Shown here: positions 16,518-25,719 of the stretch, piece after piece
How the letters are laid out: each line of letters starts with the position of its first letter
Position numbering within the stretch: position 1 is the first letter of the stretch
NCBI GenBank assembly: GCA_016845105.1
Contig: JAERTF010000203.1
Location: 1 to 37,303, forward strand
Reading direction: 5' to 3'
Origin: Bacteroidota bacterium
GTDB taxonomy: Bacteria; Bacteroidota; Bacteroidia; Bacteroidales; F082
DNA: 37,303 nucleotides
Position numbers and translations under genes: made by a program
Notes under the pieces: generated by a model
The model's input: the letters and a program-made list of their open reading frames with translations, nothing else
Told to the model about the DNA's origin: nothing
Databases searched by the model: none

Positions 16518-17690
16518 TCACATATACTGATTCAATTCGGCTACCGTACTATACAACTCCAGTTCCATTTTAAGCAGGTTATCAATACTTTCATAGTACA
16601 TAGAAAATTCATATATATATTCAATTAATGAAATTTCGCCGTTATCAAGTGCTTTTTTCAATACAAATGAATTGTTTAACAATTCCATTTCAATACCATA
16701 GGAGCTAATTTCTTTTTTTAATTTAACAGCCTTGTTATGAAGAGAATATAATCGGTTATAGAACTGCAATTTATGGTCAGTTTCCATATCAATTTGAGCA
16801 AGGGTATTTCCCTTAATATGTTTTACGGTGTTCTTATTCTCCCATAGAGGTATTGATAATCCAACCACAACACCCTGAAACTTTTCGCCAACAATTGCTT
16901 CACTCATGTAACCTGCTTCTATTTTGGGCAAACTCATGGCTCGGGTATACTTTTCCTGGGCACGATTAATTTCTATTTCCCGTCTAATCCAATTAAGTAT
17001 GGGATTATTTTGCTCGGCCTTTTTAAACCAGGTATCAAAGTTATTTGGTAATTCCAAGTCTAAAAATTCATCTTGGTTATATTCTATTTTCTTACCACCA
17101 TTGTACCCGATTAGTGTATTTAAAAGGGCATCAATTTCAATATTAACATTAACCAGATTATTTGAAATATTTAATAGTGCTAGCTTTACCTTGTTATATT
17201 CAAGTATATTGCTTTCACCAAGTTCATATTTTCTTTTGTATGAATTTACAATTTCCAAAGCGTGTGTTTTTCTGATTACCAGTTCCTTTTTTAAAGCATT
17301 GTTATAAACCAGATTTAGACAAATAAGTTTAACCTTTAATAATGTTTCTCGGAGTTGTTTATTATACTCTAATTCAACCTGTTGGTTTTTTAGTTTACTG
17401 ATATCACTTTTGTATTTATAAGCTGATGGGAAATCAAATCCTTGTTTTATTGTAAAGTCGGTACGGTTACCCATGGTTGCCGGATTACTCCATAAATAGT
17501 GAACCTCAACTTCGGGGTTTTGTAGATATTTACCCGTATTATTCCCAATCTTTTCTGCATCCAAATAACTCCTTATTGCTATTAGTGATGTGTTATTTTT
17601 CTCTACCTGCTCAAGTATGCTGCCAATATTGTTTTGAGATTGAAGCAGGCAACCGTAAAACATCATAATAATTATTAGTCTGTATTTCAT
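16518..17690 (-). CDS. TolC-family outer membrane efflux protein
   Basis: This 390-residue protein has a signal peptide (about 1-18, MMFYGCLLQSQ) and the long amphipathic helices of TolC/CusC-type channels. Examples are KSDISKLKNQQVELEYNKQLRETLLKVK-like segments near 95-125 and a paired second half with EIEINRAQEKYTRAMSLPKIEAGYM. The Cys in the N-terminus (YGCLLQ) may be a lipobox, as in CusC, but this is not certain. It is at the short end for the family. It begins 4 bases after the RND pump stop codon and is the last gene of the efflux operon, supplying the outer-membrane exit duct. Confidence 0.88.
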   Translation of the reverse strand: MKYRLIIIMMFYGCLLQSQNNIGSILEQVEKNNTSLIAIRSYLDAEKIGNNTGKYLQNPEVEVHYLWSNPATMGNRTDFTIKQGFDFPSAYKYKSDISKLKNQQVELEYNKQLRETLLKVKLICLNLVYNNALKKELVIRKTHALEIVNSYKRKYELGESNILEYNKVKLALLNISNNLVNVNIEIDALLNTLIGYNGGKKIEYNQDEFLDLELPNNFDTWFKKAEQNNPILNWIRREIEINRAQEKYTRAMSLPKIEAGYMSEAIVGEKFQGVVVGLSIPLWENKNTVKHIKGNTLAQIDMETDHKLQFYNRLYSLHNKAVKLKKEISSYGIEMELLNNSFVLKKALDNGEISLIEYIYEFSMYYESIDNLLKMELELYSTVAELNQYM

Positions 17691-17694
17691 TTTG

Positions 17695-20600
17695 CTATAT
17701 TTTTTGTTTTATTGCTTTTCCATTAACAAACCAACTATATACAATTGGAACAATGTAAATATTGAGCAATGTTGATGTAAGTAACCCTCCAAGTATTACT
17801 TTTGCCATTGGGCTCTGGATTTCATTACCAGATAAATCACCATTTATGGCCAGAGGTATTAGAGCTAACGCGGCTGTTAATGCTGTCATTAAAATTGCAT
17901 TTAGCCTATCGGATGATCCAAGTATTACAATATCATGGATGGATTTATCTTCAATATATAGTTTCTGATAATTAGAAATTAGTAGGATTCCATTTCGGGT
18001 GGCAATACCAAATAACGTTATAAATCCGATTATCGCCGGAATACTCAGTATACCTGATGTAAAATAAATCGAAAACACTCCTCCTATAAGAGCCAAAGGT
18101 AAATTCAATAATATTATACCTGCTAATTTGAAGTTTCTAAACTCTTGGTAGAGCAACAAGAAAATAATAAGTATAGCAAATATTGAAGTTAGTAACAGAG
18201 TTCGGGAAGCTTTAGATTCGCTCTCAAACTGACCACCATATTCAATTCTATAACCTTCGGGTAACTCGATTTCGGTATTAATCGTAAACTGTATATCTTC
18301 AACCACACTTCTTAAATCTCGGCCCGCTACATTTGCAGAAATTACAATTTTACGTTGTACGTTCTCTCGACTTATGGAACTAGGGCCCGAAACTGAAACA
18401 ATCTCAGCCAATTGTTCCAAGGGGACTTTCTTTCCATCGTGAGTTTCAATCAAGGCTGAACGAATACCTTCAATGGTTTCAGTATAATCCTTGTTTAATC
18501 TTAAAATTAAATCAAAACTGCGCTGTCCTTCATATATATCAGCAAGTTTTTCTCCTCCAAAAGCAATATCAATATATTCATTAAATTGCTCAATACCTAT
18601 TCCATAGTTTGCAAGCATATCACGATTTGCACGTATTTGTATTTGTGGTATTTCCACTTGTTGATCAACATTAACATCTACTAAACCATCAATATCAATT
18701 ATGGAGCTTTTTACCTGATTACCAATCGAAAACATGCGATTTAAGTCGTTGCCAAATAGTTTAATGGCAATGTTCGCTCTTGTACCCGAAAGCATATGGT
18801 CAATTCTGTGCCCAAGTGGTTGACCAACAGTAAAGGCAATCCCCGGAATTCCAGCTAGTTTATCTCTAACATTGTGCATAAATTCTTCCTGCTTTCTGTA
18901 ATTAAGCACAAAGTTTACATCAATCTCGGCACTATTGGTTGTTTGCGAATGCTCATCAAGTTCTCCTCTTCCTGTTCTTCGCGCAGTACTTGTAATTTCT
19001 GGAATTTTTAACAATTCAGTTTCAACCAAGTTACCCAGCTTATTACTCTCATCTAAAGATATCCCAGGCTGTGTTACTACCGAAAGCGTCAACGACCCTT
19101 CGTTAAATTCCGGTAAAAAACTACGCCCTAGTGAATAGAAAGCTGCAATTGAAAAACCAAATAATACTATGGTTAGTACAATTATAAACCTACTATGATG
19201 CAACGACCACTTTAATGATTTTTTATAATAGCTGGTCATATTTCTTACCAACCATCTATCCTCTTTATTTTTTGCAAGATATAAATCATTACTTAACATC
19301 ATTTCTGATAACAAAGGAGTTAATGTCATTGCAACTATCAACGAAACAAATAATGATACAATAAATGAAATTCCCAAAGGTTGTAACATTCTACCCTCCA
19401 TCCCCGAAAGAAAAAACAGAGGTAAAAAGGCAACCATTATTATTAATGTTGCATTAAATATTGATGCACGTATTTCTTTGGATGCTTCATAAACAACTGT
19501 AAATGATGTTTGCCTTTGCGCGATGGGTAATAGTTGATTTTGTTTTAGTCGCTTATACACATTTTCAACATCAATAATTGCATCATCAACCAATGAGCCA
19601 ATGGCAATGGCCATACCTCCCAAACTCATTGTATTTATGTTTAACCCTAGAACTTTAAGTACCAGAATTGCTCCCAATAAAGATAATGGTATCGCTAACA
19701 ATGAAATTAATGTTGTTCGAAAGTTTCCCAGAAAAATAAAAAGAATAATTACTACAAATAGCCCTCCTTCTATTAATGCCCGGAGCACATTATTTACAGA
19801 AGTTTCGATGAAATTTGCCTGACGGAATATTTCGGTATCCAGTGTAACATCAGGAGGTAATGTATTTTTTAGTATGGCAAGGTTCTCTTCAATTCTTTCA
19901 GTAACATTTAAAGTATTTGTATTTGGTTGCTTTGAAATGGAAATTATAATTGCTGGTGATGCATTTTCAGATGCATAGCCCATTTTTACAGCACTACCTA
20001 TTTTAACTTCAGCAACATCACGAACTTTAATGGGTTTACCATTTTTAAGTTTAATAAAAGTATTCCCGAGTGTTTCAATATTTGATGTTCGAGCAACCCC
20101 TCTTACAACATATTCATTGCCAAATTGCCTTAAAACTCCTCCTGTTGAATTCTGACTTATTGAACTACAAACATCAGCCAGCTCCGATAATGAAACCTGA
20201 TGGAATGTCATTAATTGAGGATTTGCAAGTACCTGATACTGTTTAAAATCACCACCAATTATTGTTACCTGTGATACTCCACCTGTGGCAAGAATAAGCG
20301 GTTTTACATTCCACTCGGCAATGGTTCTAAGCTCCATCATACTTGTACTATCCGATTGCATTCCGATGAAAAATATTTCACCCATAACACTTGATTGTGG
20401 AGCAAGAGTAGGCTGCTCAACACCAATGGGCATTTGAGTAGAAACACTAATGAGTTTTTCACTAACTATTTGACGAGCCTTAAAAATATCTGTACCCCAA
20501 TCAAACTCAACCCAAACAAATGAAAAACCATGTGCAGATGTAGATCTTACACGGCGTACATCGGTAGCACCATTTACTGCTGTTTCTATTGGGAACGTTA

Positions 20601-20793
20601 CTAATCGCTCAACTTCTTCGGAGGCCATTCCATGAGCGTCAGTCATTACCACAACTGTAGGGGCTGTTAAATCAGGAAATACATCCACATCCATTTTAAG
20701 TGCTATTCGTGTTCCTGTAACAACTAGTATGACTGAGCAAAGCAATACCAGATACTTATTTTTAAGCGAGAATTTTATAATATTGTTTAACAT
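17695..20793 (-). CDS. CzcA/CusA-family heavy-metal RND efflux pump
   Basis: This 1032-residue inner-membrane protein has the full RND plan: a first helix near 10-30, two large periplasmic porter loops, and helix groups near 335-550 and 860-1020. The start VDVFPDLTAPTVVVMTDAHGM and the TM4 motif VDDAIIDVEN (residues 402-411, with Asp403, Asp404, Asp408 and Glu410 for proton relay) are typical of the heavy-metal (HME) branch. EFNEGSLTLSVVTQPGISL is also characteristic. The exported metal cannot be fixed from sequence; the His-rich partner proteins argue for a divalent or copper-type ion. It is separated from its adaptor gene by an inserted four-helix-bundle gene, and is nearly contiguous with the TolC-like gene. 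Confidence 0.93.
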   Translation of the reverse strand: MLNNIIKFSLKNKYLVLLCSVILVVTGTRIALKMDVDVFPDLTAPTVVVMTDAHGMASEEVERLVTFPIETAVNGATDVRRVRSTSAHGFSFVWVEFDWGTDIFKARQIVSEKLISVSTQMPIGVEQPTLAPQSSVMGEIFFIGMQSDSTSMMELRTIAEWNVKPLILATGGVSQVTIIGGDFKQYQVLANPQLMTFHQVSLSELADVCSSISQNSTGGVLRQFGNEYVVRGVARTSNIETLGNTFIKLKNGKPIKVRDVAEVKIGSAVKMGYASENASPAIIISISKQPNTNTLNVTERIEENLAILKNTLPPDVTLDTEIFRQANFIETSVNNVLRALIEGGLFVVIILFIFLGNFRTTLISLLAIPLSLLGAILVLKVLGLNINTMSLGGMAIAIGSLVDDAIIDVENVYKRLKQNQLLPIAQRQTSFTVVYEASKEIRASIFNATLIIMVAFLPLFFLSGMEGRMLQPLGISFIVSLFVSLIVAMTLTPLLSEMMLSNDLYLAKNKEDRWLVRNMTSYYKKSLKWSLHHSRFIIVLTIVLFGFSIAAFYSLGRSFLPEFNEGSLTLSVVTQPGISLDESNKLGNLVETELLKIPEITSTARRTGRGELDEHSQTTNSAEIDVNFVLNYRKQEEFMHNVRDKLAGIPGIAFTVGQPLGHRIDHMLSGTRANIAIKLFGNDLNRMFSIGNQVKSSIIDIDGLVDVNVDQQVEIPQIQIRANRDMLANYGIGIEQFNEYIDIAFGGEKLADIYEGQRSFDLILRLNKDYTETIEGIRSALIETHDGKKVPLEQLAEIVSVSGPSSISRENVQRKIVISANVAGRDLRSVVEDIQFTINTEIELPEGYRIEYGGQFESESKASRTLLLTSIFAILIIFLLLYQEFRNFKLAGIILLNLPLALIGGVFSIYFTSGILSIPAIIGFITLFGIATRNGILLISNYQKLYIEDKSIHDIVILGSSDRLNAILMTALTAALALIPLAINGDLSGNEIQSPMAKVILGGLLTSTLLNIYIVPIVYSWFVNGKAIKQKI

Positions 20794-20806
20794 GTCTTGA
20801 GATTTT

Positions 20807-20830
20807 AAATTGTAAGTTTTAAATTGTAAA
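20807..20830. repeat. Left inverted repeat bordering the four-helix-bundle gene
   Basis: This 24-base AT-rich segment, read on the minus strand, matches 21199-21222 at 20 of 24 positions, with all four differences C/T transitions. Each arm is itself a duplicated short unit (TTAyAATTyAAAA then TTAyAATTT). It abuts the stop codon of the gene. Confidence 0.65.
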
Positions 20831-21178
20831 TTAGTTGCTTTGTGTCGTTTTTACGATAGCAGTAAGGATATTTACAATATCTTCAATTTCATCAAGGTAT
20901 TTTTTTAAGCTAATTTTAATCAAATCACTTTTATCAAGTAGCCTAAGCCAATACCTCGTTTCTCTGGCTTCTTTTGAGGCTATTGATAATTTTGCAACGA
21001 AGTCCTTCCTTGAAATAGCTGCAATTGATTCTTCGACATTCGCACCTATACTGGTTCCACTCCTAAGTAATTGTTTGGATATTACATATTCATTATGATC
21101 TTTCAAATCTTGGTACAACTTAATAATGCTCAATGCAAAATCAAATGATTTATTTAGTATCATATTCTCTTTTTTCAT
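20831..21178 (-). CDS. Four-helix-bundle protein (S23/IVP-like, TIGR02436 type)
   Basis: This 115-residue, almost wholly helical protein matches the four-helix-bundle family first seen in 23S rRNA intervening sequences. The markers are NKSFDFALSIIKLYQDL, the central QLLRSGTSIGANVEESIAA (about residues 39-57), and SIASKEARETRYWLRLL. The family binds nucleic acid or acts as a pentameric scaffold in some relatives; most members have no assigned role. It lies between the efflux adaptor gene and the RND pump gene on the same strand, where it has no obvious metal-related function. It is bordered by imperfect inverted repeats at 20807-20830 and 21199-21222, suggesting it arrived as a small module. 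No reverse transcriptase is near, so it is not a diversity-generating-retroelement Avd. Confidence 0.9.
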   Translation of the reverse strand: MKKENMILNKSFDFALSIIKLYQDLKDHNEYVISKQLLRSGTSIGANVEESIAAISRKDFVAKLSIASKEARETRYWLRLLDKSDLIKISLKKYLDEIEDIVNILTAIVKTTQSN

Positions 21179-21198
21179 GATCCAGTTGAATTTAAAAA

Positions 21199-21222
21199 TT
21201 TATAATTCAAAATTTATAATTT
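21199..21222. repeat. Right inverted repeat bordering the four-helix-bundle gene
   Basis: Counterpart of 20807-20830 in opposite orientation (20 of 24 positions). It ends 2 bases before the stop codon of the adaptor gene, so the module fills exactly the gap between two operon genes. Confidence 0.65.
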
Positions 21223-21224
21223 CA

Positions 21225-22763
21225 TTAATGAACATGACCTGAATGAGCATCCAAAGCACCTGTTCCTCTTGCTAGTTTAATGTGAACGGCACCTTTGGTT
21301 ACAATTCTTTCCTTGTTTGTGATTCCTTCGGTTATTTCAGTACGAATACCATCGGTTACTCCAAGTTTTACCTCTCGCATTTCGAATAATTCAGGATTGA
21401 TTTGTACAACCACAAAGAAATTACCATGATTTTCAAGAATTGCAGTTTTTGGAATGGTAATTACTTCGTTTTCACTATTTGTTCGTAAATATAGCTCGAC
21501 AAAACTACCAGGCATAAATCCCTGAATATAATCGATTTCCAGATTTATGGGAATTAAAAAATTATGATTATTTGTTGATCTCCCATAGGATATAATCTTG
21601 CCGTTTAGGTTATCCAAAGTATAGATCTTATTATCATAAAGTGTATGTATAGTGGCTGAATTTATATTGTCGAGTATGGCGTGATATTTTTGTTGTACAT
21701 CGGCATGCAAAAACAATGATCTGTTTTGGGATATGCTTACAACAGGTTGACCAACTTCAACATACTGCCCATTTTTTGCCAACAGTAATTTTACATATCC
21801 ATCTACAGGACTGTAAACCGACTGCCCCGAACTATCAAAATTGTTTTTAATGTTATTAAAATTCACTTTTGCATTCTCATACTTATTTTTGGAAATCTGC
21901 AGTTCCTTTTCAGAAATTATTTTATCCTTTGCCAATTCCTTTTGTCGTTGATATTGAGATGAAGCTAATTCAAAGTTGTTTTTTGCTTCAATAAAACGCA
22001 CCTCTGAATTATCATCCATTAGATTACTACCCGAAACCGAAAATAATAACTGACCTTTTGTTACCTCTTTACCCTCGAGTATTCCATAATCAGATAGCAG
22101 AACAACACCATTTGTAGCAGATGTAACAAGTATTTCATCATTTGGTGCCGAATTTATTTGTGCAGTAGTTTTTATTACTTGTCCCATCGAATCTACCTTA
22201 GGTAAATTTGAAGCAAAATCAATTTTCCACGATTGTTCTTTTGAGAAAGGTATTGCATTTGGTGTTTCAATGGTTAGTTCCTCTGCAAAATGAATAGCAT
22301 CATGCTCATCGGCAAATACTTTTACTTTTGGAATTACTATTTTATAACTATCACTTTTCGTATTAATATCAAATTGAAGTTCACCAACTCCTAGGTTTTT
22401 TGGAACAATATTGAAATTGTATTTGCCCGATTTCGTGACATTTGTAATTGTTTGGATGGTCTCTTTACCAAAAACAACCAGCTTTATTGTCATACTTTTT
22501 GCATCACTTGGTTTATAATCAGTCAGTTTAGTAAGATATACTGATATATTCGACTTATGGCCAATTACAAAAGGGTCAACAACAGCGAATACCTCAAAAT
22601 TATTGCTGTAAGCTGTGTAGTGAACTTTTGCATTGGATTCTGAATGATCGTGTGAATCGTTTTCAATAGCACTTTCATGACTGTGATCAACTGGATTTGA
22701 ATTATCCTTGCATCCTACATACGATAATGCTAGAAATGCAAATAAAAAAATATTTAATTTCAT
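21225..22763 (-). CDS. CusB/CzcB-like RND efflux adaptor (membrane fusion) lipoprotein
   Basis: This 512-residue periplasmic adaptor links the RND pump to the TolC-like channel. I start it at the ATG at 22763 because this gives a lipoprotein signal (LALSYVGCKDN, Cys18); the frame could extend upstream to 22826 but that adds a charged leader before the signal. A His-rich stretch follows (DHSHESAIENDSHDHSES, about 26-43), then an extra beta domain (about 50-165), the barrel-sandwich halves (ILVTSATNGVVLLSDYG and VYSPVDGYVKLLLAKNGQYV) around a helical hairpin (about 255-315), and C-terminal beta domains. The tail ends HSGHVH. The His clusters fit transition-metal handling. A 46-base gap separates its stop from the four-helix-bundle gene. 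Confidence 0.9.
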   Translation of the reverse strand: MKLNIFLFAFLALSYVGCKDNSNPVDHSHESAIENDSHDHSESNAKVHYTAYSNNFEVFAVVDPFVIGHKSNISVYLTKLTDYKPSDAKSMTIKLVVFGKETIQTITNVTKSGKYNFNIVPKNLGVGELQFDINTKSDSYKIVIPKVKVFADEHDAIHFAEELTIETPNAIPFSKEQSWKIDFASNLPKVDSMGQVIKTTAQINSAPNDEILVTSATNGVVLLSDYGILEGKEVTKGQLLFSVSGSNLMDDNSEVRFIEAKNNFELASSQYQRQKELAKDKIISEKELQISKNKYENAKVNFNNIKNNFDSSGQSVYSPVDGYVKLLLAKNGQYVEVGQPVVSISQNRSLFLHADVQQKYHAILDNINSATIHTLYDNKIYTLDNLNGKIISYGRSTNNHNFLIPINLEIDYIQGFMPGSFVELYLRTNSENEVITIPKTAILENHGNFFVVVQINPELFEMREVKLGVTDGIRTEITEGITNKERIVTKGAVHIKLARGTGALDAHSGHVH

Positions 22764-22840
22764 TTGTATTAATTTAAATCTTTGAATAAAAAAATGTCTA
22801 GCGTAATTAACATCACACTGCATCATAGGAAAACTAAGAT

Positions 22841-23272
22841 TTAAACTATTGGGGGAGCACGTAAGCCTTTACAAGAACTTACAAATTTGTTGTAAAGAAA
22901 TAGATTACTTTGATACAACTGTTGAAATCCAATGGAAGTTGAATTTACTGTTTCCATATCAGTTTCCGGTAACTGCACATCAACAGCATTATAGCTGTTA
23001 CTTAGAAGTATAACCAGACTATAATCGGGTTTAATATTATCAGTTGTAACAATATAAACCTGATTTAAAGCACAATAATCAGTATCCTTACTTGTGTCGT
23101 GATTATGATTATGGTCGGATGAATCATGTGTATGATTTTCACCATCTGATTCGCAGTGTGAAACTACTATACAAACTTCACTTTCATGATGATGGTGTGG
23201 AATAACAAGGTTAGCCAACAACATTAGGTTGGCAACAATAATAAACAATATGGCTGCTATTCGAATAAACAT
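22841..23272 (-). CDS. Small His-rich exported protein heading the metal-efflux operon
   Basis: This 143-residue protein has an N-terminal hydrophobic segment (about 3-24) followed immediately by HHHH (about 27-30). A flexible region contains SHCESDGENHTHDSSDHNHNHD, then a conserved-looking C-terminal half (DYCALNQVYIV, later KGLRAPP). It resembles uncharacterised Bacteroidota proteins found upstream of RND metal-efflux genes, possibly DUF6769, which I recall but cannot verify. The His clusters suggest periplasmic binding of a metal such as Zn, Cu, Ni or Co and delivery to the adaptor or pump. It is first in the operon, 77 bases before the adaptor start, behind a good promoter. Confidence 0.75.
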   Translation of the reverse strand: MFIRIAAILFIIVANLMLLANLVIPHHHHESEVCIVVSHCESDGENHTHDSSDHNHNHDTSKDTDYCALNQVYIVTTDNIKPDYSLVILLSNSYNAVDVQLPETDMETVNSTSIGFQQLYQSNLFLYNKFVSSCKGLRAPPIV

Positions 23273-23289
23273 CCTTTTGATTAATGGCG

Positions 23290-23321
23290 CAAATATAAGT
23301 TATAAAAGCAGTATCTGCCAA
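23290..23321 (-). promoter_or_regulatory. Promoter of metal-efflux operon with dyad between the boxes
   Basis: On the minus strand TTG (23319-23321, preceded by T) is followed after 21 bases by TATATTTG (23290-23297). The dyad GCAGATACTGC at the upstream end of the spacer is a small inverted repeat and could be a repressor or metal-sensor site. Confidence 0.55.
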
Positions 23322-23361
23322 AAAAGAAATTGCATTATCATTTTTTTAACAAAAATAAAAA

Positions 23362-23403
23362 AAGCTACCTAACTCCCAGAATGATCTAAGAATCAAGTAG
23401 CTT
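23362..23403 (-). terminator. Probable terminator after the first propeller-like T9SS gene
   Basis: Arms AAGCTAC (23362-23368) and GTAGCTT (23397-23403) pair across a 28-base loop. On the minus strand they are followed by TTTTTTTATTTTTG. The position fits the end of the gene at 23425-24519. The long loop lowers confidence. Confidence 0.5.
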
Positions 23404-23424
23404 GTGAGATGACAAAATTTTCTG

Positions 23425-24519
23425 TTAATTAACTTTTATGAATTTCTTTGTGAAAGAATAACCATCATTGCCAATTATCTGCACAAAATAAGTGCCTGAT
23501 TTATATTCACTAATATCAACCAGTATGCTTCCTGAACCACTAACTTGTAGATTATTATCGTATAATAATTGGCCTGATTGGCCATAAATTCGGCAATCTA
23601 TTGAAACTGAATTATCTATTTCAATATTAATGTTTATTTCGTTTTTGGCTGGATTAGGATAGATTTCGAAGGATGGTAACATCTCTTTATTATCAATACC
23701 TACAACCATTTGGTTTGCGTAATCCAAATCAAATCCAAAAATCACATCATTTTGAATACTGCCTCCAAGAATGTTGTTTGTCCTTGTGGGTACATCTGTT
23801 ATATACAAACCTCCAGCAATGCTACCCGTTTGAGAAATACTCTTCATATCGATCATGTTACCAGTTTGAGCCTGTGTTGCTATATCATATTTTACAATCA
23901 TGGCTCCGGTGCTATCCTGACTAAATCCCCAAAGTGACGGACCACCATAGGTATAATTATCAAATGCCAATCCACAAATAGCATTCATGGTAATGCCAGT
24001 TGCGATCCACGAATCGAGTATATTGCCCTGCTTATCAATCTTATTAAACTCAGGTGACCAGTTACTGCTTGTCCATAATACATCCTCTACCGGATCATAT
24101 GCCATACCGCGTATATTAAAACTAGTATGAAAGGTATCAATTAGCACCTTGTTTTCAAGATCCATCACATAGAAATATTCATTATTATTCCCACCATAAT
24201 AGTATTGTCCATCGTAGGCCATATCTCTAACTCGTTCCACACCAGGAATCACAAACTTTTCTACAACATTACCCATAAGGTCGTATTTGCCTATGGTATC
24301 ACCCAACCATTGTGCTACATAGATATATGTTCCATTTGATTCAACTCCATATTCACCTACAAAAGCTGTACATGGAAAATAGTATTGCAAATTAAATGTA
24401 TCAAGTACTCCTGAAGCTGATGAAGTTATATTGATATTTGGTGACATTTCAACAAATGTTTGCTGAGCCATAATGTTTATACTTAGAAAGCAAACTGTAA
24501 TTAGTAGTAGTTTTTTCAT
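23425..24519 (-). CDS. Secreted propeller-like protein with T9SS sorting domain, copy A
   Basis: This 364-residue protein has a signal peptide (1-18, ending INIMAQ). A body of repeated short beta segments (IGKYDLMGNVVEKFVI, VRDMAYDGQYYYGG, IRGMAYDPVEDVLW, CGLAFDNYTYGG) suggests a beta-propeller of YncE/NHL style. It ends in a type A T9SS C-terminal domain (about 287-364) starting FEIYPNPAKNEI and ending YFVQIIGNDGYSFTKKFIKVN. It is exported to the surface or medium by T9SS. The next gene upstream (24625-25704) is a full-length paralog with the same layout, so this is a tandem duplication. No catalytic motif is visible and the ligand is unknown. Confidence 0.82.
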   Translation of the reverse strand: MKKLLLITVCFLSINIMAQQTFVEMSPNINITSSASGVLDTFNLQYYFPCTAFVGEYGVESNGTYIYVAQWLGDTIGKYDLMGNVVEKFVIPGVERVRDMAYDGQYYYGGNNNEYFYVMDLENKVLIDTFHTSFNIRGMAYDPVEDVLWTSSNWSPEFNKIDKQGNILDSWIATGITMNAICGLAFDNYTYGGPSLWGFSQDSTGAMIVKYDIATQAQTGNMIDMKSISQTGSIAGGLYITDVPTRTNNILGGSIQNDVIFGFDLDYANQMVVGIDNKEMLPSFEIYPNPAKNEININIEIDNSVSIDCRIYGQSGQLLYDNNLQVSGSGSILVDISEYKSGTYFVQIIGNDGYSFTKKFIKVN

Positions 24520-24624
24520 GATGTTTTGATTTTATTAATATTTTTAAGTTATCGTTGTCTTTTAAAGGGACTAATAATACTAACTTGGTTGTATGACTTA
24601 AGAAAATAATTTCAAAAGCCTTAT

Positions 24625-25704
24625 TCACTTTATAAATTTCTTTGTAAACGAATAACCGTCTGCACCAATTAACTGAACAAAATATGTACCCCTTTTAAAC
24701 TCAGATATATTAATAAACAGATCGTCTGACGACAAACTGTTTTCATACAATACACTCCCACTCTGATTAATTATTCTGCAAATAATCTTTTGATTATTGT
24801 GATAGGATGTGGAAATGCATATTTTATCCTTTGCAGGGTTCGGGTAAACATCAAATTTTTTGAGCATTATATTCTCTTCTGAGTCAACAAGTAGATTAAC
24901 ATAGTTCAGATCAAGAGCAAACACCAGTTGGTCCTGTATAATACCTACCAGCATAAATTCGTAATAATTGTTTATTCGTTGAATGCATAGCCCACCAGAC
25001 ATTGCATCTTCAGCTACAAGACAAGATATGTTTATAATATTGCCTATTTGGGATTGAGTCTCGATATCATACTTCACGATAAAGTTCTCTGCATTATCAT
25101 TACAAAGAGCCCATAAATATGGTCCTTTATTATAGTAAAGGTAATCGTAAGCTAGGCCAGTAATATTTACTGGATTGGCTCCTTCAGGTATCCATGAATT
25201 GATAATAACACCAGTAAAATCAAGTTTATTAATTTCTGATGAACCTTCCTCCGTTGCATAACACAACCAGTTATCATAATCATATGCCATACCTTGAATT
25301 GCAAATGGCATATGTACTTTAGCTACAAGGTTTCTAATTTCCATATCCATTACGCACAAAAAACTGTCTATGGATCCACCATAGCAAAACTCTCCATCAT
25401 AAGCCATATCTCGGATATTACCAGCTCCCTCAATTACAAACTCTTCGAGAACACTTCCCATCCTATCATATTTTGCAATGCTATCGCCCGAATATTGTGA
25501 AACGTAGATATCCTCACCATTTCCTTCAATACCATATTCACCCTCAAATGCTATGCATGGAAAAGAGAAATAAAGATCCAATGAGTCAGGTTTAGTATAA
25601 GAGTCTGTTATTAGTTGGTTATTTGGTATGGCACTAATTAAGCTTTGCTGAGAGATTATTCCAGTGCTGAAAGTACATAGAATTATTAGTATTAGGTTTT
25701 TCAT
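24625..25704 (-). CDS. Secreted propeller-like protein with T9SS sorting domain, copy B
   Basis: This 359-residue paralog of the gene at 23425-24519 has a signal peptide ending GIISQ. It has the same FPCIAFEGEYGIEGNG opening, the same IAKYDRMGSVLEEFVI and IRDMAYDGEFCYGG repeats, and a T9SS type A tail beginning FDVYPNPAKDKI and ending GADGYSFTKKFIK. Copy B differs by carrying several Cys residues (FPC, GEFCYGG, NWLCYAT) where copy A mostly has none. A 105-base gap separates the two, with no clear terminator between them, so they may share a transcript. An 11-base perfect inverted repeat lies in the upstream region. Function is unknown. Confidence 0.82.
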   Translation of the reverse strand: MKNLILIILCTFSTGIISQQSLISAIPNNQLITDSYTKPDSLDLYFSFPCIAFEGEYGIEGNGEDIYVSQYSGDSIAKYDRMGSVLEEFVIEGAGNIRDMAYDGEFCYGGSIDSFLCVMDMEIRNLVAKVHMPFAIQGMAYDYDNWLCYATEEGSSEINKLDFTGVIINSWIPEGANPVNITGLAYDYLYYNKGPYLWALCNDNAENFIVKYDIETQSQIGNIINISCLVAEDAMSGGLCIQRINNYYEFMLVGIIQDQLVFALDLNYVNLLVDSEENIMLKKFDVYPNPAKDKICISTSYHNNQKIICRIINQSGSVLYENSLSSDDLFINISEFKRGTYFVQLIGADGYSFTKKFIK

Positions 25705-25719
25705 AACAAACTGGATTAA

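Noticed and set aside
20831..21178. Four-helix-bundle gene as accessory (Avd) of a diversity-generating retroelement, with the FISUMP protein as variable target
   Set aside because: No reverse transcriptase and no template/variable repeat pair is present, and the FISUMP gene is 12 kb away on the other strand.
21225..22826. Longer start for the efflux adaptor gene at 22826
   Set aside because: The extra 21 residues precede an otherwise perfect lipoprotein signal, so the start at 22763 is preferred.
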